Under the pieces are notes generated by a model. It made no database searches. It was not told the origin of the DNA and saw only the letters and a program-made list of their open reading frames with translations. A stretch of DNA of 34,720 nt from Kutzneria sp. 744 (GTDB taxonomy: Bacteria; Actinomycetota; Actinomycetes; Mycobacteriales; Pseudonocardiaceae), in contig NZ_KK037166.1 in the NCBI RefSeq assembly GCF_000568255.1, positions 6,477,524 to 6,512,243 of the forward strand. Reading direction: 5' to 3'. Every line of letters starts with the position of its first letter. Position 1 is the first letter of the stretch. Positions 1 to 8,046 of this stretch are shown here, one piece after another. Both the position numbers and the translations under genes were made by a program.

Positions 1-1
1 C

Positions 2-793
2 AAGGCGGCCGTCGAGGCCGTGCAGGCCGGCGTCGGCGGCCTGATGGTGTACGGCGTGCCGCTGACCCACGACGCCGTCGGCTCCGGTGCGACCGACCCC
101 AACGGCATTCTCAACGTGGCCCTGCGCGACCTGCGCAACGAGCTCGGCGACGACACCGTGCTGATGTCCGACCTGTGCCTCGACGAGTTCACCGACCACG
201 GCCACTGCGGCGTGCTCGACTCCGACGGCGCCGTGGACAACGACGCCACCCTGCGCGTCTACGCCGACATGGCCATCGAGCAGGCCCGCTCCGGCGCGCA
301 CATGGTCGGCACCAGCGGCATGATGGACGGCCAGGTCGGCGTGGTCCGCGAGGCACTGGACGAGGCCGGCTACCTGGACACCGCGATCCTGGCCTACACC
401 GCCAAGTACGCGTCGGCCTTCTACGGCCCGTTCCGCGAGGCCGTCGGGTCCCAGCTCAAGGGTGATCGCAAGACGTACCAACAGGATCCGGCCAACGCGC
501 GGGAGGCGCTGCGCGAGCTGTCGCTGGACGTGGCCGAGGGCGCGGACATCGTGATGGTCAAGCCGGGCCTGCCGTACCTGGACGTGCTGCGGGTCGTCGC
601 GGACAACTCCGAGGTGCCGGTCGCGGCCTACCAGGTGTCCGGCGAGTACGCGATGGTCGAGGCCGCGGCGGCCAACGGCTGGCTGGACCGGCAGCGCACC
701 ATCCTGGAGACGCTGACCTCGTTCCGCCGGGCCGGCGCCGACATGATCCTCACCTACTGGGCCGCCGAGGCCGCGCACTGGCTGTCCGCGTGA
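2..793 (+). CDS. hemB: Porphobilinogen synthase (delta-aminolevulinic acid dehydratase), 5' truncated
   Basis: Condenses two 5-aminolevulinate molecules into porphobilinogen in cytosolic haem/corrin biosynthesis. The frame is open from the window edge, so the N-terminal part of the barrel lies outside; 263 codons remain. Visible family marks are the metal-site region [14 protein letters not shown], the segment [13 protein letters not shown], and [11 protein letters not shown], whose lysine is the Schiff-base residue in the family. The C-terminus [14 protein letters not shown] is typical. The stop overlaps the next start (GTGA), so downstream membrane genes are probably translationally coupled. 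hemL, the enzyme that makes the substrate, lies about 13 kb downstream on the same strand. Confidence 0.96.
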   Translation, partial: KAAVEAVQAGVGGLMVYGVPLTHDAVGSGATDPNGILNVALRDLRNELGDDTVLMSDLCLDEFTDHGHCGVLDSDGAVDNDATLRVYADMAIEQARSGAHMVGTSGMMDGQVGVVREALDEAGYLDTAILAYTAKYASAFYGPFREAVGSQLKGDRKTYQQDPANAREALRELSLDVAEGADIVMVKPGLPYLDVLRVVADNSEVPVAAYQVSGEYAMVEAAAANGWLDRQRTILETLTSFRRAGADMILTYWAAEAAHWLSA

Positions 794-1308
794 CCGCTCC
801 TCGTTCGGTCGACGTGGCGCGCTGGCTGTGGGTGGTCAGCGCGCTGCTGTCGGCCGTCCGGTCGCTGGTGGTGCTGGCCGACCGTCAGGGACTGCGCGAC
901 CAGGTCCGCGGCGTCGACCCGGCGCTGACCATGCAGCAGGTCGAGGCGGCCGTCAACGGCGAGATCCTTCTCGGCCTGCTGTTCAGCGCGGGCATCGTCG
1001 CGCTGTACGTGGTGGTGGCCAACAAGATGCGGGTCGGCAAGGCGTGGGCCCGAGTGCTGCTCACCTTCTTCGGCGTCATCTTCGTGGTGCTGGGCGCGCT
1101 GGGCATGGTCGGCCTCGCCGGCGGCCTGGCCGAGTCCCAGGGCCTCACCGTGGACCCGACCGAGGTGGCGCTGTCGGCCCTCGGGCTGGTGGTCGACGTG
1201 GCCGCGCTGGTGTCGATGTGGCTGCGCCCGTCCAACGACTACTTCCGGGCCATGGCCGCGCACATCGCGATGCCACAACAACCGCGCCAGGACCAGTTCC
1301 CGCGCTGA
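790..1308 (+). CDS. Four-helix hypothetical membrane protein
   Basis: Function unknown. The 172-residue protein has about four hydrophobic segments (residues roughly 8-30, 57-77, 90-115 and 125-150) and a short polar C-terminal tail ending in QPRQDQFPR. The GTG start overlaps the hemB stop by 4 nt. The central basic loop ([19 protein letters not shown]) and the end of the last helix ([12 protein letters not shown]) resemble the next gene product (KANRRVRILLTVVVFLE and LPRSNAYFAELK), so the two look like diverged tandem duplicates. This type of protein is often found beside hemB in actinomycetes, but no haem role is shown. Confidence 0.85.
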   Translation: MTAPRSVDVARWLWVVSALLSAVRSLVVLADRQGLRDQVRGVDPALTMQQVEAAVNGEILLGLLFSAGIVALYVVVANKMRVGKAWARVLLTFFGVIFVVLGALGMVGLAGGLAESQGLTVDPTEVALSALGLVVDVAALVSMWLRPSNDYFRAMAAHIAMPQQPRQDQFPR

Positions 1309-1340
1309 CTGTGCTGGTGGGGCGCGTGTACGGTGCGGCC

Positions 1341-1784
1341 GTGACCATTGACGAATCGGGCGAGCAGGACGTCGCCCACCGGCCAAGGATCGTCAGCACC
1401 GCCGTCGTGCTCTGGTCCCTGTCGGCCGTCGTCTACCTCGGCGGGTCGGCGTGGGTGATGAGCATGCACCAGGCCCAGGTCGACGCGGCGATGGTGAACC
1501 TGCCCAAGACCATCACCCGGGACCAGGTCAGCGGGCTGCTGACCGTCGGCGAGTTCAGCGCGCTGATCATCGGAGTGCTGGCCGCGGCCGGCGTGTACCT
1601 GCTGATGAAGGCCAACCGCCGGGTGCGCATCCTGCTGACCGTGGTCGTGTTCCTGGAGCTGCTGTCCCAGCTGCTGTTCGGCCTCATCGCCGCCGGCACG
1701 CTGCTGGGCGTGCTCGGCCTGCTGCTGCTGTACCTGCCGCGCTCCAACGCCTACTTCGCCGAGCTCAAGCGCCTGGCGGTGTGA
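1341..1784 (+). CDS. Four-helix hypothetical membrane protein, paralogue of the preceding gene
   Basis: A 147-residue protein with about four transmembrane helices. The start is taken as GTG at 1341 (VTIDESGEQ), just before the first helix; the frame is open further upstream but that part lies over the preceding gene. It shares with its neighbour the basic central loop before helix 3 and the closing motif (R)SNxYF. The stop overlaps the next GTG start by 4 nt. No function can be assigned beyond an integral membrane protein co-transcribed with hemB. Confidence 0.8.
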   Translation: MTIDESGEQDVAHRPRIVSTAVVLWSLSAVVYLGGSAWVMSMHQAQVDAAMVNLPKTITRDQVSGLLTVGEFSALIIGVLAAAGVYLLMKANRRVRILLTVVVFLELLSQLLFGLIAAGTLLGVLGLLLLYLPRSNAYFAELKRLAV

Positions 1785-2203
1785 CCGTTCGCTATGCCGA
1801 GCCCGGCTCGTCGTTCTGGCCGGTGCTGTGGGCGCCGGGCTTCGCGCTGCTGGGCCTCGGCGTCGAGGCGATGACCGGCACGGTGCACGTGCTGGGCTGG
1901 GCGCTGGCGGCGGTGCTGCTCGCGGGCGTGTGGGCGCTCTGGGTGGCCGCCCGCCGCCGGCTGCGGTCCGTGTCGCTCACGGACGAGGTGCTGCGCCTGG
2001 GCGAGGAAGAGCTGCCGGTCGCGGACATCGCCGCCGTCGAGGAGGAGGAGCCCGAGGCGGCCAAGGTGCTCGGCGGCGGCTGGGGCACGCCCAAGGGCAC
2101 CGGCGCGGTCCCGCTGCGACTGAAGGACGGCAAGATCGTGCTGGCCTGGGCCCGTCGCCCGGACGAGCTGAGGGCGGCGCTACAGGCCATGTTGGCGGCG
2201 TGA
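1781..2203 (+). CDS. Two-helix membrane protein with a C-terminal soluble domain (DUF3093-like)
   Basis: A 140-residue protein: two adjacent hydrophobic helices (about residues 10-30 and 35-56), a basic stop-transfer patch (AARRRLR), then a roughly 80-residue soluble domain beginning SVSLTDEVLRLGEEELPV and ending ARRPDELRAALQAM. The layout (two helices, a small beta-rich domain, and a final R-R-P-x-E-L-x-x-A-L helix) resembles actinobacterial DUF3093 proteins. That family link is from memory of the pattern and is tentative. GTG start overlaps the upstream stop by 4 nt. Confidence 0.75.
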   Translation: MTVRYAEPGSSFWPVLWAPGFALLGLGVEAMTGTVHVLGWALAAVLLAGVWALWVAARRRLRSVSLTDEVLRLGEEELPVADIAAVEEEEPEAAKVLGGGWGTPKGTGAVPLRLKDGKIVLAWARRPDELRAALQAMLAA

Positions 2204-2216
2204 GACGCTGGTGTGC

Positions 2217-2534
2217 ATGAGCAGCCCCCGGTTGAACCAGCCGTGGCGCGCCGCGGTGGCGGGCGGCCTGGTGGTCGTCGCCGCGCTCGCGGTGCTGGCC
2301 GCGGTGTGGAGCTGGCAGCACGGGATCGTCACGTACGACCTCCCGGCCGGCCAGGGCACACCGGAGCTGGTGTCGACCCGCTTCGTCGGCAGCTGGATGG
2401 CCGGCGCGGTCGGCCTGGGCACGCTGGCGGCGCTGCTGCTGGTCGGCGCCGGCCGGCAGCTGGTGCTGGCCCTGCGCACCCGTGACAGCAATCCGCTGCC
2501 GCCGGTGCAGTCCGCGGAGCCCCCGGCCGCCTAG
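2217..2534 (+). CDS. Small two-helix membrane protein
   Basis: A 105-residue hypothetical protein with one helix at about residues 13-31 and another at about 60-83, a short external loop (QHGIVTYDLPAGQG) and a proline-rich cytosolic tail (NPLPPVQSAEPPAA). ATG at 2217 is preferred to the in-frame GTG at 2211. It is the last gene of the hemB-led string. Its stop shares the palindromic tetranucleotide CTAG with the stop of the convergent TetR gene, so there is no room for a separate terminator. Confidence 0.7.
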   Translation: MSSPRLNQPWRAAVAGGLVVVAALAVLAAVWSWQHGIVTYDLPAGQGTPELVSTRFVGSWMAGAVGLGTLAALLLVGAGRQLVLALRTRDSNPLPPVQSAEPPAA

Positions 2535-3178
2535 ATCTTGGGCAGCACCGGCGGCGCGGGCAGCACCGGCCAGGTCCGCGGGGTCGACGGCCCGCCGGCC
2601 ATGCGCAGCGCCAGCTCGATGTAGCGGCGGTGCATCTCGGTCGGCGTGAGCGAACCGTCGTCACGGAACCACTCGCTGATCAGCCCGCACATGTCCAACA
2701 CCGCCCGCGCGGTGGTGGCCGCGGAGCCGCCGACGAGGTCGAAGACGCCGGCTTCCTGTCCGGCGGTGAGGACATCGGCCAGCTCGTCGCGCAGGCGGCG
2801 GCGGCTGGCGTTCACATCCTCCAGCCGGGCGCCGGTGAGCCAGCGGTACTCGTGGTTGCCGACCCGCGAGCGCTCCCGGTACTGCGCGTGGGCGGCGACG
2901 TGCACCGCGACCAGGGCGGCGTACTGGTCGACCGGATCGTCGCCGGCGGTGGCGCGGGCCCGGCTGGTGTGCCGTTCGAGCTCGGCGTGGATGTCCAGCA
3001 CCAGGACGTACAGCAGCTCGTCCTTGGACGGGAAGTGGTTGTACAGCGCGCCCTGGGTGAAGCCGCAGGCCTGGGTGATCTCCTTCACGGAGGTGGCCAG
3101 GAAGCCGCGCTCGTAGAACAGCGTGGTGGCCGCGGCCAGCAGTCTGTCGCGGGACCGCAGGGTCTCCACACTCGTCAT
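2531..3178 (-). CDS. TetR/AcrR-family transcriptional regulator
   Basis: A 215-residue DNA-binding regulator. The N-terminal TetR helix-turn-helix is clear: RDRLLAAATTLFYERGF followed by TSVKEITQACGFTQGALYNHF and the SKDELLY helix, at about residues 9-55. The rest is the ligand-binding and dimerisation domain, ending in a proline-rich tail. It diverges from a periplasmic-binding lipoprotein, and the 99-nt shared upstream region carries two inverted repeats, one directly before this start. Autoregulation and control of the lipoprotein are therefore likely; the ligand is unknown. Confidence 0.93.
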   Translation of the reverse strand: MTSVETLRSRDRLLAAATTLFYERGFLATSVKEITQACGFTQGALYNHFPSKDELLYVLVLDIHAELERHTSRARATAGDDPVDQYAALVAVHVAAHAQYRERSRVGNHEYRWLTGARLEDVNASRRRLRDELADVLTAGQEAGVFDLVGGSAATTARAVLDMCGLISEWFRDDGSLTPTEMHRRYIELALRMAGGPSTPRTWPVLPAPPVLPKI

Positions 3179-3203
3179 CGGTCAATAGTCGCCCACTTGA
3201 CCG
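3179..3203. promoter_or_regulatory. Inverted repeat abutting the TetR start (candidate operator)
   Basis: Perfect 7-nt arms CGGTCAA (3179-3185) and TTGACCG (3197-3203) with an 11-nt spacer, immediately upstream of the TetR ATG. The right arm also contains TTGACC, a plausible -35 for the divergent lipoprotein gene, with TAGGAC at 3221-3226 after an 18-nt spacer. A protein bound here could block both directions. The operator role is inferred from position and symmetry. Confidence 0.45.
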
Positions 3204-3242
3204 CGGCGGCGGACAACCGGTAGGACGTCCCGGGGTATATGA

Positions 3243-3257
3243 ACGGTCATTTACCGT
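3243..3257. promoter_or_regulatory. Inverted repeat upstream of the lipoprotein gene (candidate operator)
   Basis: ACGGT (3243-3247), five-nucleotide spacer CATTT, ACCGT (3253-3257), next to a TATAT stretch at 3235-3240 that could serve as a -10. It lies 20 nt before the chosen TTG start at 3278. With the 3179-3203 repeat it gives the TetR-lipoprotein intergenic region two symmetric sites. The two sites share a CGGT core only partly, so they may not bind the same protein. Confidence 0.35.
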
Positions 3258-3277
3258 ACGAACGTGAAGGGTCCACG

Positions 3278-4438
3278 TTGTCCTCCACTCGACTTGTCGC
3301 CTTGACCGCCGTGCTCGCCCTGGCGCTGACCGCCTGCTCCGGAATGTCGGGCACACCGAAGCCGACCAAGTCCTCGGTGGACTACAGCGCGCAGGCCATG
3401 CAGGCCACCCAGGCCGCCATCAGCGGCACCTACCACGAGCCCTCGGCCCAGCCTCGGCCCGCGGCCCCGGGCAAGAAGCTGGCGGTCATCTCCTCCGGCC
3501 AGAACGCGATCAGTTCGGTGGTGCCGGCCAACGCCGTGCTGGAGGCGGCCAAGGCGATCGGCTGGGACGCCCAGATCTACGACGGCAAGCTGAACCCGCA
3601 GTCCTGGCCCGAGCTGGTGGAGCAGGCGGTGACCAGCGGCGTGTCCGGCATCGTGCTGGTGGCGGTGGACTGCCCGGTGGTGGCCAAGCCGCTGGCCGAG
3701 GCCAAGGCCAAGGGCATCAAGGTGGTCGGCATCTTCGCCTTCGACTGCAACGACCCGCTGTTCGGCGGCAACGGCCCGTCGCTGTTCAGCTCGTACGTCG
3801 ACTTCGGGCCGCCGGTCAACCGCAACATCGACGACTTCTCCGACCTCTACGGCGCCGACCAGGCCAACACCATCATCGCCCAGACCAACGGGTCGGCCAA
3901 GGTGGTGCTGGTGACCGACAACGAGTTCACCTCGATCCGGCACGTCATCCAGGGCTTCCGCAACACCATCGCCAAGTGCGCCACCTGTTCCGTCGTCGGC
4001 GAGGTGGACATCAAGGCCGCCGACCTGACCGGGCCCAACGCCGAGGCGGAGGTGGAGAAGGCGCTGCGCGACCACCCGGACGCCAACGCCGTGAAGAGCC
4101 CGTACACCGCGGCCACGCTGGCCGCGGTGAGCCCGGCGGTGATGAAGGTCAACCGCGCGGCCTCGCTGTACGTCATGGGCGGCGAGGGTTTCGAGCCGGA
4201 GCTCGACCTGATCCGCAAGCACCAGGGCGTCTCGGCGGTCACCATCATCCCGTCCGACTGGTACGGCTGGGCCGCGGTCGACACCGTCAACAGCCTGTTC
4301 CTCGGCCGGGAGCCGGCCGACTCGGGACTGGGCTGGCAGCTGATCGACGACGAGGTGAACCCGCCGTCCAACAACGCCTACAAGCCGACAATCGACTTCC
4401 GCAGCGCATATCGGGCGGCCTGGGGAAAGACCGGCTGA
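3278..4438 (+). CDS. Periplasmic-binding-protein-type lipoprotein (sugar ABC solute-binding family)
   Basis: A 386-residue secreted lipoprotein. The start is taken as TTG at 3278: GAAGGG lies about 7 nt upstream, and from here the protein begins directly with a signal peptide (SSTRLVALTAVLALALTAC) with lipobox LTAC and the modified Cys at about residue 20. An ATG at 3239 would add 13 polar residues and put the operator-like repeat inside the gene. The body has the type-1 periplasmic-binding-fold look (KLAVISSGQNAISS, GVSGIVLVAVDCPVV, AKVVLVTDNEFTS, YVMGGEGFEPEL). No permease or ATPase of a sugar importer is nearby, so it may be an orphan receptor. Confidence 0.85.
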   Translation: MSSTRLVALTAVLALALTACSGMSGTPKPTKSSVDYSAQAMQATQAAISGTYHEPSAQPRPAAPGKKLAVISSGQNAISSVVPANAVLEAAKAIGWDAQIYDGKLNPQSWPELVEQAVTSGVSGIVLVAVDCPVVAKPLAEAKAKGIKVVGIFAFDCNDPLFGGNGPSLFSSYVDFGPPVNRNIDDFSDLYGADQANTIIAQTNGSAKVVLVTDNEFTSIRHVIQGFRNTIAKCATCSVVGEVDIKAADLTGPNAEAEVEKALRDHPDANAVKSPYTAATLAAVSPAVMKVNRAASLYVMGGEGFEPELDLIRKHQGVSAVTIIPSDWYGWAAVDTVNSLFLGREPADSGLGWQLIDDEVNPPSNNAYKPTIDFRSAYRAAWGKTG

Positions 4439-4445
4439 GCCACCT

Positions 4446-4478
4446 TCAGGCAACTCACAGGCAGCGTCCAGTCTGGTG
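4446..4478 (+). promoter_or_regulatory. Three 11-nt direct repeats upstream of the MacAB-like operon (candidate response-regulator site)
   Basis: Units TTCAGGCAACT (4446-4456), CACAGGCAGCG (4457-4467) and TCCAGTCTGGT (4468-4478) repeat with an exact 11-nt period and share CAG at positions 3-5 of each unit. OmpR/PhoB-family regulators bind head-to-tail direct repeats of about this period, and the operon ends with an OmpR-type regulator. Further down the leader is a possible hairpin: CCTGGGG (4515-4521) with CCCCAGG (4541-4547), 19-nt loop. The ribosome binding site GAGGA is at 4566-4570. Binding is inferred. Confidence 0.45.
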
Positions 4479-4574
4479 ACAGGGTGAACACAGAAGATCG
4501 GAGGTGGACACCGCCCTGGGGCATGGAAGCTGCCGCGCTCCCCCAGGCAGGGAAGCGAGCAGAGTGAGGAACCC

Positions 4575-6056
4575 GTGTTGTCGAGATTTCGACTGCGCCT
4601 GACCAGACGGCGGGTGATCATCATCGTGGCCGCCGTGGTGGTGGCCACCGGCGGTGGCGTGGCGTGGGCCGCGACCAGACCGGCCGCCGACGCCACGACG
4701 ACGTCCTTCGCCACCGCGACCACCGCGACGCTGAAGCAGACCGTCTCGTCGTCCGGCACCATCCAGCCGGCCCAGCAGCAGAACCTGAACTTCGCCGTCT
4801 CCGGCCAGGTCACCGGGGTCACCGCGACCGTGGGCCAGCAGGTGACCGCCGGCCAGGCCCTGGCCACCGTGAACTCCGCGGCGCTGGCCGCGAACGTCGC
4901 CGAGGCGCAGGCGACCGTGTCCACCGACCAGGCCCGGCTGAGCTCGGACCAGACGGCCGGCGCCTCCAGCGCGCAGATCGCCGCCGACCAGGCCGCGGTC
5001 ACCGCCGCGCAGAACTCCCTGACCAACGCCCAGAACGCCCTGGGCGAAGCCACGCTCACCTCGCCCATCGACGGCACGGTCGCATCCGTGAACCTGACGG
5101 TGGGTCAACAGGTTTCCGGCGGCAGCACGTCGTCGAACGGCTCGGGCTCGGGCGAACGTACAAATTATTTATAGCACACTCACGTCTATGCATCCGACCT
5201 CCTCAACCATACTCAGTTTGCATACAGCCAAGCTTCTCGTAGCTACGTACCCCAGGAATGATAGTATGCGGCATAAAGTATCCACTGGACAACAGAAGGC
5301 AAGATTCTCATCCCCTAACACCCGCTGGCCTCCGGCCTAGTATCCCACCCGGGTCTGTCAACCGTTTAGTGGTGTATTGAAAGGTTCCTTCTATCTGATC
5401 ACTTTGAGCGGCGCTCAAGTTATTTAGCCCGCTCAGTACAGTCAAACCCAAAATATAGACATGTAGCATGACGGGGGTTTTAATTAGTGTAGGGCGCTGA
5501 CTCTCTGTTCTGCTGCTAACTCACTCAAAGAGCGCGCTGACCTGACTTCATCACCTCGGTGGCGATGCTGGCCAGCTCCTCGGCCACGGTCCCGAGCTAC
5601 CCGGTGACCATCGCCGTCACCGGCACGCCGACCGGCCTGCACCCGGGGGCCAGCGCGACCGTGGCCATCACGGTCAAGCAGGTCACCGACGCCGTGGTCG
5701 TGCCGACGGCCGCGATCCACTACGAGGGCGGCAATGCCGTCGTCTACCAGATGTCCGACGGCAAGCAGGTCTCCAAGCAGGTCACCACCGGCATGACGTC
5801 CGGCGGCCAGACCCAGATCGTCAGCGGCCTCAACGACGGCGACCAGATCGTGGCACCCAGCCGTGGCACCGGAACCGGCACCACCCGGGGCGGCACCGGG
5901 ACCGGCACCGGCGGAACCGGCCGCGGCGGCTTCGGCGGCGGCACGGGCGGTTTCGGGGGCGGGGCCGGCGGCTTCGGCGGTGGAGCCGGTGGTTTCGGTG
6001 GCGGCGGACGCGGCGGCGGCGCGACCGGCGGGGCCCCGCAGGGGAACGGCGGCTGA
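4575..6056 (+). CDS. MacA/HlyD-like efflux adaptor protein 1, interrupted by low-GC sequence
   Basis: Membrane-fusion/adaptor subunit for the adjacent MacB-like ABC transporter. GTG start at 4575 follows GAGGA. Order: cytosolic basic N-terminus, one helix (about residues 14-35), first half of the lipoyl-like domain (VSGQVTGVTATVGQQVTAG), Ala/Gln-rich coiled-coil hairpin (EAQATVSTDQARLSSDQ), second lipoyl half (SPIDGTVASVNLTVGQQV). Coding sense is lost near 5153 and resumes in the same frame near 5550 (TSVAMLASSSATVPSYPVTI, then the beta-barrel and membrane-proximal domains). It ends in a long glycine-rich tail (about 5860-6056). The break removes part of the beta-barrel and adds stops, the first at 5172. 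I treat the gene as real with a foreign or filled stretch. Confidence 0.8.
5153..5546. other. Low-GC, non-coding sequence inside the adaptor 1 gene (probable filled gap)
   Basis: About 390 nt of roughly balanced base composition between flanks of about 70% G+C. No codon bias in any frame, no long open frame, and no terminal inverted repeats or target duplication that I can find. It begins right after a Gly/Ser-rich coding stretch (SNGSGSG) and ends just before coding resumes near 5550. The boundaries are judged by composition and good to about 10 nt. It looks like random sequence. An assembly gap filled with arbitrary bases is the simplest explanation, and a recently acquired element is possible but unsupported. 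Confidence 0.75.
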
Positions 6057-6059
6057 GCC

Positions 6060-6803
6060 ATGAGCCTCGACATGACCACGCCGATCCCACCGGTGATCGG
6101 CGGGCCGAAGACGGTCATCGGCATCCAGGACGTCACCAAGATCTACCAGACCGGCTCGGTGGAGGTGGCCGCGCTCGGCGGCGTCTCGCTCCGTATCGAC
6201 GAGGGCGAGTACGTGGCGATCATGGGGCCCTCGGGCTCCGGCAAGTCCACCCTGATGCACATCATCGGCTGCCTGGACGTGGCCACTGCCGGCAGCTACT
6301 TCCTGGCCGGCGAGGACGTGAGCGGGCTGTCCGAGAACGAGCTGGCGGTGATCCGCAACAAGCGCATCGGCTTCGTGTTCCAGCAGTTCAACCTGCTCAC
6401 CTCGCTCACCGCCTGGCGCAACGTCGAGCTGCCGCTGAGCTACGCCGGCGTGCCCAAGGCCGAGCGCAAGCGGCGGGCCGTCGCCGAGCTGGAGCGAGTG
6501 GGCCTCGGCGACCGCGTGGAGCACAAGCCGACCGAGCTCTCCGGCGGCCAGCAGTCCCGCGTGGCGCTGGCCCGGGCCCTGGTCAACGCGCCGTCGCTGA
6601 TCCTGGCCGACGAGCCGACCGGCGCGCTGGACTCCAAGGCCACCGCCGACGTGCTCAACGTCTTCTCCGACCTGCACCGCGCCGGCCACACCATCGTGCT
6701 CATCACGCACGAGGAGGACGTCGCCGCCCGCGCGCAGCGGGTCGTGCGGCTGCGGGACGGGTTCATCGAGTCGGACACCAGCAACCTTGTCGGGGGTGCC
6801 TGA
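6060..6803 (+). CDS. ABC transporter ATP-binding protein, MacB/LolD type
   Basis: Cytosolic ATPase (247 residues) that powers the adjacent permease. Walker A GPSGSGKST (about residues 56-64), Q-loop FVFQQFNLL, signature LSGGQQSRVALARAL, Walker B LILADEPTGALDS and H-loop LITHEE are all present, so it should be catalytically competent. Sequence around GCLDVATAG and LTAWRNVELPLSYAG is typical of the MacB/LolD/FtsE branch, not of importers. It starts 3 nt after the adaptor 1 stop and overlaps the permease start by 1 nt, as expected for a stoichiometric complex. Confidence 0.96.
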   Translation: MSLDMTTPIPPVIGGPKTVIGIQDVTKIYQTGSVEVAALGGVSLRIDEGEYVAIMGPSGSGKSTLMHIIGCLDVATAGSYFLAGEDVSGLSENELAVIRNKRIGFVFQQFNLLTSLTAWRNVELPLSYAGVPKAERKRRAVAELERVGLGDRVEHKPTELSGGQQSRVALARALVNAPSLILADEPTGALDSKATADVLNVFSDLHRAGHTIVLITHEEDVAARAQRVVRLRDGFIESDTSNLVGGA

Positions 6804-8032
6804 TGGGATGGCTGGAAACGCTGCGGACCAGTTGGGACGCAATCAGATCGCACCGCCTGCGGTCCGGGCTGACCATGCTCGGCATCCTCATCGGCATCGC
6901 GGCCGTGATCCTCACCGTCGGCCTCGGTGAAGGGGCGCAGCAGCAGGTCAGCAGCGCCATCAACGCCCTGGGCACCAACCTGCTCGTCGTCACGCCGGGC
7001 AGCTCGACCACCGGCGGCGTGCGCGGCGGCTCCGGCACCTCGGTGTCGCTGACCGCCAGCGACGCGACGGCGTTGGGGGACAAGTCGGTCGCGCCGGACA
7101 TCCAGGCCGTGGCCCCGAGCAACAGCCGCTCCGAGTCGCTGACCGCCGGCTCCACCAACTGGACGACCTCGGTCGTCGGCACCACCCCGGACTGGCTGGG
7201 CGTGCGGGCGCGAACCGTTGACGTGGGACGGTTCCTCACCAATCAGGACATCAGCGGCGAAGCGGCCAACGTCGTGCTCGGCCCGTCGACCGCCCAGGAG
7301 CTGTTCGGCGGGGCCGATCCCGTCGGCCGCACGGTGACGATCGGGAACATTCCCTTCACGGTGGTCGGCGTGCTGGCTTCCGAGGGAACCTCGTCCGCGC
7401 AGAACCAGGACGACCAGGCCGTGGTGCCGATCAGCACCGCCTCCGACCGGATCTTCGGCGGGTCGACCCGGACCTCCGTACAGTCGATATACGTGGAAGC
7501 GACGTCCGCGGACACCCTGTCGGCCGCCTACCAGGAGGCCAACCAGGAGCTGCTGACCCTGCACCACGTGACCGACCCGACCGCCGCCGACTTCACCATC
7601 GCCAGCCAGGAGTCGCTGCTGTCCACCGCGACCTCGGTCAGCAAGACGCTGACCATCCTGCTCGGCGGCGTGGCCGCGCTGTCCCTGCTGGTCGGCGGGA
7701 TCGGGGTCATGAACATCATGCTGGTGTCGGTGACCGAGCGGATCCGCGAGATCGGCCTGCGCAAGGCGCTGGGCGCGAGCCCCACCCTGATCCGCCGGCA
7801 GTTCCTGGTCGAGGCGTCCGTGCTCGGCCTGGCCGGCGGCCTGCTGGGCGCGCTGCTGGGGATCGTGGGCGCGCTGGTGCTGCCGGGGCTGATCTCGTCC
7901 ACCATCACCGTGTCCCCGACCGCGACCGTGCTGGCCATCCTGACCTCGATCGCCATCGGCATGGCCTTCGGCGTGTACCCGGCCAGCCGGGCCGCCCGCC
8001 TGGCCCCGATCGACGCACTCCGTAGCGAATGA
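6803..8032 (+). CDS. MacB-like ABC transporter permease
   Basis: A 409-residue FtsX/MacB-type permease. One helix near the N-terminus (LRSGLTMLGILIGIAAVILT, about residues 19-38) is followed by a large extracytoplasmic domain of about 230 residues (MacB_PCD), then three C-terminal helices (about 285-305, 335-362, 372-395). The coupling segment SVTERIREIGLRKALGAS and the ending ASRAARLAPIDALRSE are diagnostic of the family. These mechanotransmitter exporters act with MacA-type adaptors to extrude peptides, lipids or antibiotics. The substrate cannot be read from the sequence. Confidence 0.95.
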   Translation: MGWLETLRTSWDAIRSHRLRSGLTMLGILIGIAAVILTVGLGEGAQQQVSSAINALGTNLLVVTPGSSTTGGVRGGSGTSVSLTASDATALGDKSVAPDIQAVAPSNSRSESLTAGSTNWTTSVVGTTPDWLGVRARTVDVGRFLTNQDISGEAANVVLGPSTAQELFGGADPVGRTVTIGNIPFTVVGVLASEGTSSAQNQDDQAVVPISTASDRIFGGSTRTSVQSIYVEATSADTLSAAYQEANQELLTLHHVTDPTAADFTIASQESLLSTATSVSKTLTILLGGVAALSLLVGGIGVMNIMLVSVTERIREIGLRKALGASPTLIRRQFLVEASVLGLAGGLLGALLGIVGALVLPGLISSTITVSPTATVLAILTSIAIGMAFGVYPASRAARLAPIDALRSE

Positions 8033-8046
8033 GCTGGAGCCCAACG

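Noticed and set aside
5484-6842. Long open frame on the minus strand opposite adaptor 1 and the ABC ATPase
   Set aside because: Shadow of strong plus-strand codon bias in GC-rich DNA; no family motifs, His/Gly/Arg/Asp-rich composition, and the opposing strand encodes clear Walker A and B motifs.
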